Source: 2-02-FULL-43-11-A sp964477065
GTDB lineage: Bacteria > Patescibacteriota > Microgenomatia > UBA1406 > HO2-37-13b
Assembly: GCA_964477065.1 (NCBI GenBank)
Contig: CAYZCU010000032.1
Coordinates: 1 to 9,551 of the forward strand
DNA length: 9,551 nucleotides
Direction: 5' to 3'
A program made the translations under genes and the position numbers. How positions within the stretch are numbered: the stretch's first letter is position 1; the number at the start of each line of letters is the position of its first letter. The notes below the pieces were generated by a model, which searched no databases, had not been told where the DNA came from, and saw only the letters and a program-made list of their open reading frames with translations. Shown here piece after piece: positions 7,662-9,551 of the stretch.

Positions 7662-7781
7662 TCAGCTTGTGTTCGTTGAATTATGGGGATACGGTGCCGG
7701 TCATCGAAACGTCGTTTCAAGCTGACTTGAGATAGCATTTCGGTGGCTGGCAACTTTGCTAGCCGAGAACGGAGGAAGACG
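7662..7781 (+). promoter_or_regulatory. Structured leader of the membrane microprotein, possible two-state RNA
   Basis: Several pairings are visible. TCAGCTTG (7662-7669) is fully complementary to CAAGCTGA (7718-7725). That excludes a local hairpin TCAAG-CTGA-CTTGA (7717-7730), so two folds compete. GAAAC-GTC-GTTTC (7706-7718) is a further hairpin. GGCTGGCA-ACTT-TGCTAGCC (7745-7764) forms eight pairs, one of them G-U, ending six bases before the GGAGG site at 7771-7775. GGGGATACGG (7685-7694) can pair with the region after the gene (7915-7924). I could not match it to riboswitch, T-box, ribosomal-leader or tmRNA consensus patterns. Pairings are read from the sequence; regulation is inferred. 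Confidence 0.5.
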
Positions 7782-7895
7782 ATGAAGATCAATGTAGCAG
7801 ACGTTGTGCTTATTATTATGTTCTTGATAGGTGTGATCGTGAACCAGCTTTCAACTATAATCATTGAGCTGAAGAAGCTCAACAACAAGAAATAA
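7782..7895 (+). CDS. Single-pass membrane microprotein, 37 residues; type I toxin-like candidate
   Basis: The frame runs from ATG 7782 to TAA 7895. GGAGG at 7771-7775 is six bases upstream, the best SD site in the window. The product has a short polar start (MKINVAD), a strongly hydrophobic segment about residues 8-28 with a central Asn-Gln-Leu-Ser, and a basic tail (ELKKLNNKK). The profile of one membrane helix with a lysine-rich C-terminus at 30-40 residues resembles the holin-like/BsrG-TxpA class of type I toxins and also ordinary membrane microproteins; I claim similarity of design, not homology. The transcript is heavily structured, including a 7-bp hairpin TTGAGCT-GAAGA-AGCTCAA within the 3' coding part. 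CCTCCG just after the stop is complementary to CGGAGG at the ribosome site. Coding status is well supported; function is open. Confidence 0.65.
   Translation: MKINVADVVLIIMFLIGVIVNQLSTIIIELKKLNNKK
7854..7882 (-). promoter_or_regulatory. Candidate antisense promoter inside the 37-codon gene
   Basis: On the minus strand TTGAGC (7882-7877) and TATAGT (7859-7854) are 17 bases apart. Transcription would start near 7847 and run antisense over the first half of the gene, its SD site and its leader. The -35 match is 4/6 and the -10 match 5/6. No clear terminator for such an RNA was found, so this is only a candidate. Confidence 0.3.
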
Positions 7896-7896
7896 C

Positions 7897-7930
7897 CCTC
7901 CGGTGGAGGCACAGCCGTATCCCCTCCACC
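7897..7930. terminator. Overlapping hairpins after the microprotein gene, possible two-way terminator or anti-SD element
   Basis: Two exclusive hairpins share bases: CCTCC-GGT-GGAGG (7897-7909), and GGTGGAGG (7902-7909) with CCTCCACC (7923-7930). A third option uses 7908-7924 to pair with the distant leader. The element lies between the convergent microprotein and rpmE2 genes, so a bidirectional terminator is plausible, but neither strand has a strong T-run. The CCTCC segments are also complementary to the gene's own SD site. Confidence 0.4.
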
Positions 7931-7973
7931 CCACACAAAAACCCACTTCAACATACTTCAGATAGACATTAGA

Positions 7974-8306
7974 CTACAGCCCGCCGAGGAGATCTTTGAG
8001 AGATTGAGATTGCTGTTGCTTCTTGCCTTCGCGCTTCATCTTGCGAGCTGCAAGCTTTTCTCGAAGCTCTTTTGCAACATCCATTTTCTTTTGGAATTTG
8101 GTGACTTGTCCCTGTGTATCGAGGAATCGCTTCTCTCCCGTGTAGAGAGGGTGTGTAAATGAGCTCACTTCCACATTGAAGACATAATGTGTCACCCCAT
8201 CGATCTCAAGCGTCTTTTCAGACTTGTTTGTCGAGCGACTGATGATCTGGTGCTCGCCATCGACGAAAACAACAGGATATGTCTGTGGGTGAATGCCCTT
8301 TTTCAT
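7974..8306 (-). CDS. rpmE2: Ribosomal protein bL31, type B (zinc-free)
   Basis: The 110-residue product is bL31, which bridges the large-subunit central protuberance and the small-subunit head. The family pattern is clear: MKKGIHPQTYPVVF at the start, an ELDGV-like segment (LEIDGVTHYVFNVEVSS), then THPLYTGEKRFLDTQGQVTKFQKK, equivalent to SHPFYTG...G.V.RF in known proteins. There are no cysteines, so the zinc-binding type A form is excluded. After the core comes an unusual tail of about 35 residues, rich in Lys, Arg and Gln, ending KDLLGGL; typical bL31 stops at about 70-90 residues. The ATG at 8306 is supported by a promoter eight bases upstream. The gene is monocistronic and convergent with the 37-codon gene. 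Confidence 0.95.
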   Translation of the reverse strand: MKKGIHPQTYPVVFVDGEHQIISRSTNKSEKTLEIDGVTHYVFNVEVSSFTHPLYTGEKRFLDTQGQVTKFQKKMDVAKELREKLAARKMKREGKKQQQSQSLKDLLGGL

Positions 8307-8314
8307 AGATCGTT

Positions 8315-8343
8315 ATTATAACAAGCAGGCGGTTGGAAAGCAA
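8315..8343 (-). promoter_or_regulatory. rpmE2 promoter, nearly leaderless
   Basis: On the minus strand TTGCTT (8343-8338) and TATAAT (8320-8315) are separated by 17 bases. The -35 sequence and spacing are identical to the gyrB promoter. Eight bases separate the -10 box from the ATG at 8306, so the expected leader is only 1-2 nt and there is no SD site. Confidence 0.75.
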
Positions 8344-8386
8344 TAGGGTGAGCACCGAGGTGCATCTAAATGATTATTTTGAGGCG

Positions 8387-8406
8387 ATTTCATAATAATT
8401 TCATAA
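8387..8406 (+). repeat. Two direct ATTTCATAA repeats, 11-bp period
   Basis: ATTTCATAA occurs at 8387-8395 and again at 8398-8406, one helical turn apart, upstream of the 64-codon membrane protein gene. A possible -10 box TATGAT follows at 8410-8415, but no good -35 box is seen. The repeat geometry suits an activator or repressor site, though a chance AT-rich duplication is possible. Confidence 0.4.
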
Positions 8407-8429
8407 CTGTATGATAGTCTGGTGGTACT

Positions 8430-8624
8430 ATGAGAAGAAATATGATGGTTGTCGATAAAATGTCCGATCTTTTACGAGAGCTGGGGCATTTTATGCTTGT
8501 TTCAATTAGTATCCCTCTCTACCAAGGGAAGTATCATATGGGGATATTTATTTTCAGCCTTATTGTAGCTATACTATTGTGGATTGCAAGTTTATTAATA
8601 ATCAAATTTAATATATGGAAGTAG
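8430..8624 (+). CDS. Small membrane protein of unknown function, 64 residues
   Basis: I do not recognise this gene. The product has a cytosolic-looking N-terminal part of about 35 residues, with a moderately hydrophobic patch near 20-30 (HFMLVSISIPL), and one clear membrane helix at about 38-59 (MGIFIFSLIVAILLWIASLLII). It ends in FNIWK. ATG 8430 is the first start; in-frame ATGs at 8442, 8445 and 8460 are alternatives. A GGTGG five bases upstream is at best a weak SD site. It is divergent from rpmE2, and the last ten bases overlap the start of a second, 32-codon membrane frame, which suggests a translationally coupled pair. The clean helix and the overlap support a real gene, but there is no homology evidence. 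Confidence 0.55.
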   Translation: MRRNMMVVDKMSDLLRELGHFMLVSISIPLYQGKYHMGIFIFSLIVAILLWIASLLIIKFNIWK

Positions 8625-8713
8625 TACTTTACTACCAAATAATGGGAACGCTCATAGGGATTATGGCATCAATCCTTATTCTTGCAGGGGTCATACATAA
8701 CAGAAAAAAATAG
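8615..8713 (+). CDS. Membrane microprotein, 32 residues, overlapping the 64-codon gene
   Basis: ATG 8615 lies inside the last codons of the 64-codon gene in another frame, and the TAG is at 8711-8713. The product has a short start (MEVVLYYQ), a hydrophobic helix about residues 9-27 (IMGTLIGIMASILILAGVI) and a basic tail (HNRKK). The ten-base overlap suggests reinitiation after the upstream gene. The perfect hairpin GTAGTA-CTT-TACTAC (8621-8635) straddles the upstream stop codon and the first codons of this frame. The next gene, on the other strand, ends only 3 bases further on, so the frame fills the space exactly. Its shape is similar to that of the 37-residue microprotein, but the sequences do not obviously match. 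Confidence 0.5.
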   Translation: MEVVLYYQIMGTLIGIMASILILAGVIHNRKK

Positions 8714-8716
8714 CGC

Positions 8717-9070
8717 TTATTTCAAAAGTCCCTCTATCGCCTTTCGCTGTTCCTCTGAGGCAGAGTGAGTGAGGACATTGAGATAGTCAATATATGCTTT
8801 TTCCATGCCTCGCGCAAGTGCTTCCTGAGCTTCAGCAAGCTCCAGCGGTGTGAGGTGCTGTGAAGCAATCTGAGATATGTCAGCATCAGATCGATCGTGT
8901 GCTTCAAGGAGCGTCAGTAAGCTATCCCTCTTACCTTCAGGGAAGCTTTCCATAAATGCTTCCATCCCCTTTTCAACAATAAATGCATCCATCTTTTGGA
9001 GATAGGCTGATCGTGTCTCTTCGGACAGCTCAAGAATGTCAAAGATGGCAGTAAGGGTATCGGGGTTCAT
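8717..9070 (-). CDS. Helical protein of unknown function, 117 residues
   Basis: I do not recognise this family. The product is soluble and almost wholly helical by composition, with many Glu, Leu, Ala and Lys residues, no cysteines and no membrane segment. It starts MNPDTLTAIFDILELSEETR and has a two-part look: about 1-55, then about 60-117 after HDRSDADIS. The regular acidic-hydrophobic spacing suggests a small helical bundle or coiled-coil adaptor. Its ATG at 9070 lies inside the preceding gene, overlapping that frame by 32 bases, so translation is probably coupled. No SD site is obvious. It is the last gene of a minus-strand string, convergent with the membrane microprotein pair 3 bases away. 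Confidence 0.75.
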   Translation of the reverse strand: MNPDTLTAIFDILELSEETRSAYLQKMDAFIVEKGMEAFMESFPEGKRDSLLTLLEAHDRSDADISQIASQHLTPLELAEAQEALARGMEKAYIDYLNVLTHSASEEQRKAIEGLLK

Positions 9071-9371
9071 TATTATTTCGTTGACTAGGTGACGTTTCAG
9101 ATGCTAATCTTTTAAACGCATGCGTTCGATCAGCTAAAAACTTTTCGTATCCTTCTTCACGCTCTTGGAGTGCTCTTAAATGTAGTCGGCCGCACACGAA
9201 AAGTGTACCTGCAATAATTGGTAAAGGGTGCTCAGTCGCAAAACCCGCAAAACCTGATAAACCTACAGCAGTCCCAAGTATTACTTTCTTATTTGCGCTT
9301 TTAACTATATTTTCCCAGAAATCATCTGTTCTATCAATTTGTTTACGGAATCTATTAAGTCTGTTTGCCAT
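9039..9371 (-). CDS. Small membrane-associated protein of unknown function, 110 residues
   Basis: I do not recognise this gene. The N-terminus is basic and polar (MANRLNRFRKQIDR), followed by a hydrophobic region at about 30-62 with two weak helices split by TEHPLP, giving a likely membrane hairpin. A long charged helix follows (LHLRALQEREEGYEKFLADR, about 63-82), and the tail is polar with several Asn. The ATG at 9371 is eight bases after the stop of the preceding partial gene with no SD site, and the 3' end overlaps the next gene by 32 bases. The arrangement suggests a short operon of small membrane or envelope proteins. The frame is convincing because of tight packing, but the function is unknown. 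Confidence 0.65.
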   Translation of the reverse strand: MANRLNRFRKQIDRTDDFWENIVKSANKKVILGTAVGLSGFAGFATEHPLPIIAGTLFVCGRLHLRALQEREEGYEKFLADRTHAFKRLASETSPSQRNNNEPRYPYCHL

Positions 9372-9379
9372 AGGATTAT

Positions 9380-9551
9380 TTATGATTGATTATAACGTTT
9401 TTCAGCTCGTGTTCTTATAGCTGAGCTAAGAGCCTGTTGAGTTGCACCGAGAGTTACTATGAAAAGCGCTGCTGGTACTGATCGATTGAACCAAGCATCT
9501 ATAAAACCCGATCCAAAAGTGATACGTGCCATGTCATGTAGACCTTCTGCT
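9380..9551 (-). CDS. Unidentified protein, 3' part, running off the window
   Basis: An open minus-strand frame enters at the right edge (first whole codon at 9550) and ends at TAA 9380-9382, covering 56 residues. It contains ITFGSGFIDAWFNRS, a hydrophobic stretch PAALFIVTLGATQQAL (about 26-41) and a basic tail (IRTRAEKRYNQS), so a membrane helix near the C-terminus is likely. An in-frame ATG at 9532 would give a complete 50-residue protein, so it may be either the end of a longer gene or a microprotein. Its stop is eight bases before the next gene, consistent with one operon. Confidence 0.55.
   Translation of the reverse strand, partial: AEGLHDMARITFGSGFIDAWFNRSVPAALFIVTLGATQQALSSAIRTRAEKRYNQS

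Noticed and set aside
7549..7781. tRNA, tmRNA, SRP RNA or RNase P RNA in the structured region
   Set aside because: No cloverleaf, GGTTCGAATCC-like arm, or conserved core of these RNAs was found.
7685..7924. Retron or transposon ends suggested by the inverted repeats
   Set aside because: There is no reverse transcriptase or transposase frame, no target-site duplication, and the arms include a bulge; an RNA fold explains them better.
9389..9394. TATAAT on the minus strand before the 110-codon gene
   Set aside because: No -35 box lies 16-18 bases upstream, and it falls within the coding end of the preceding gene.
1..9551. CRISPR array, insertion sequence or prophage genes
   Set aside because: No regularly spaced repeat array, transposase, integrase or phage structural motif is present on either strand.

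Overview
The window reads as chromosomal DNA from a small-genome bacterium, most likely Patescibacteria (Candidate Phyla Radiation). This is an inference from the compact layout, the divergent FolD, the cysteine-free L31, the many tiny unrecognised proteins and the scarcity of Shine-Dalgarno (SD) sites. Genes end in TAA, TAG and TGA (gyrA ends in TGA), which argues for the ordinary bacterial code rather than the TGA=Gly code of Gracilibacteria/Absconditabacteria. I cannot name a species.

Region 1 (1-6811) is core housekeeping. The 3' end of lepA (elongation factor 4) on the plus strand meets a minus-strand cluster gyrB - ppa - gyrA - folD: both DNA gyrase subunits, a family I inorganic pyrophosphatase and a methylenetetrahydrofolate dehydrogenase/cyclohydrolase. 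ppa and gyrA are 3 nt apart, gyrA and folD overlap by ATGA, and folD and lepA overlap tail to tail by 4 nt. The gyrB tail is interrupted by ten Ns and an in-frame TAG, but the expected GyrB C-terminus continues in the same frame beyond both. A 37-nt hairpin built from degenerate 8-bp units lies between gyrB and ppa.

Region 2 (6812-7548) holds a divergent promoter pair and two unrecognised plus-strand genes of 68 and 135 codons. Their -10 boxes sit 5-6 nt from the ATG, so their mRNAs should be leaderless. gyrB and the L31 gene have similar architecture (8-9 nt).

Region 3 (7549-7973) is the most unusual part. It contains a 37-codon gene for a single-pass membrane microprotein with a textbook GGAGG ribosome site, a roughly 150-nt structured leader, a 25-bp palindrome near the predicted start of transcription, a long-range 5'-3' pairing that encloses the gene, anti-SD sequences just after the stop codon, and a candidate antisense promoter inside the gene. 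This layout resembles a type I toxin-antitoxin locus; the resemblance is architectural and untested.

Region 4 (7974-9551) contains rpmE2 (zinc-free type B L31) on the minus strand. Divergent from it are two overlapping plus-strand membrane microproteins of 64 and 32 residues. At the right edge is a minus-strand string of three unrecognised genes: one running off the window, one of 110 residues with a membrane hairpin, and one of 117 residues that overlaps it by 32 nt.
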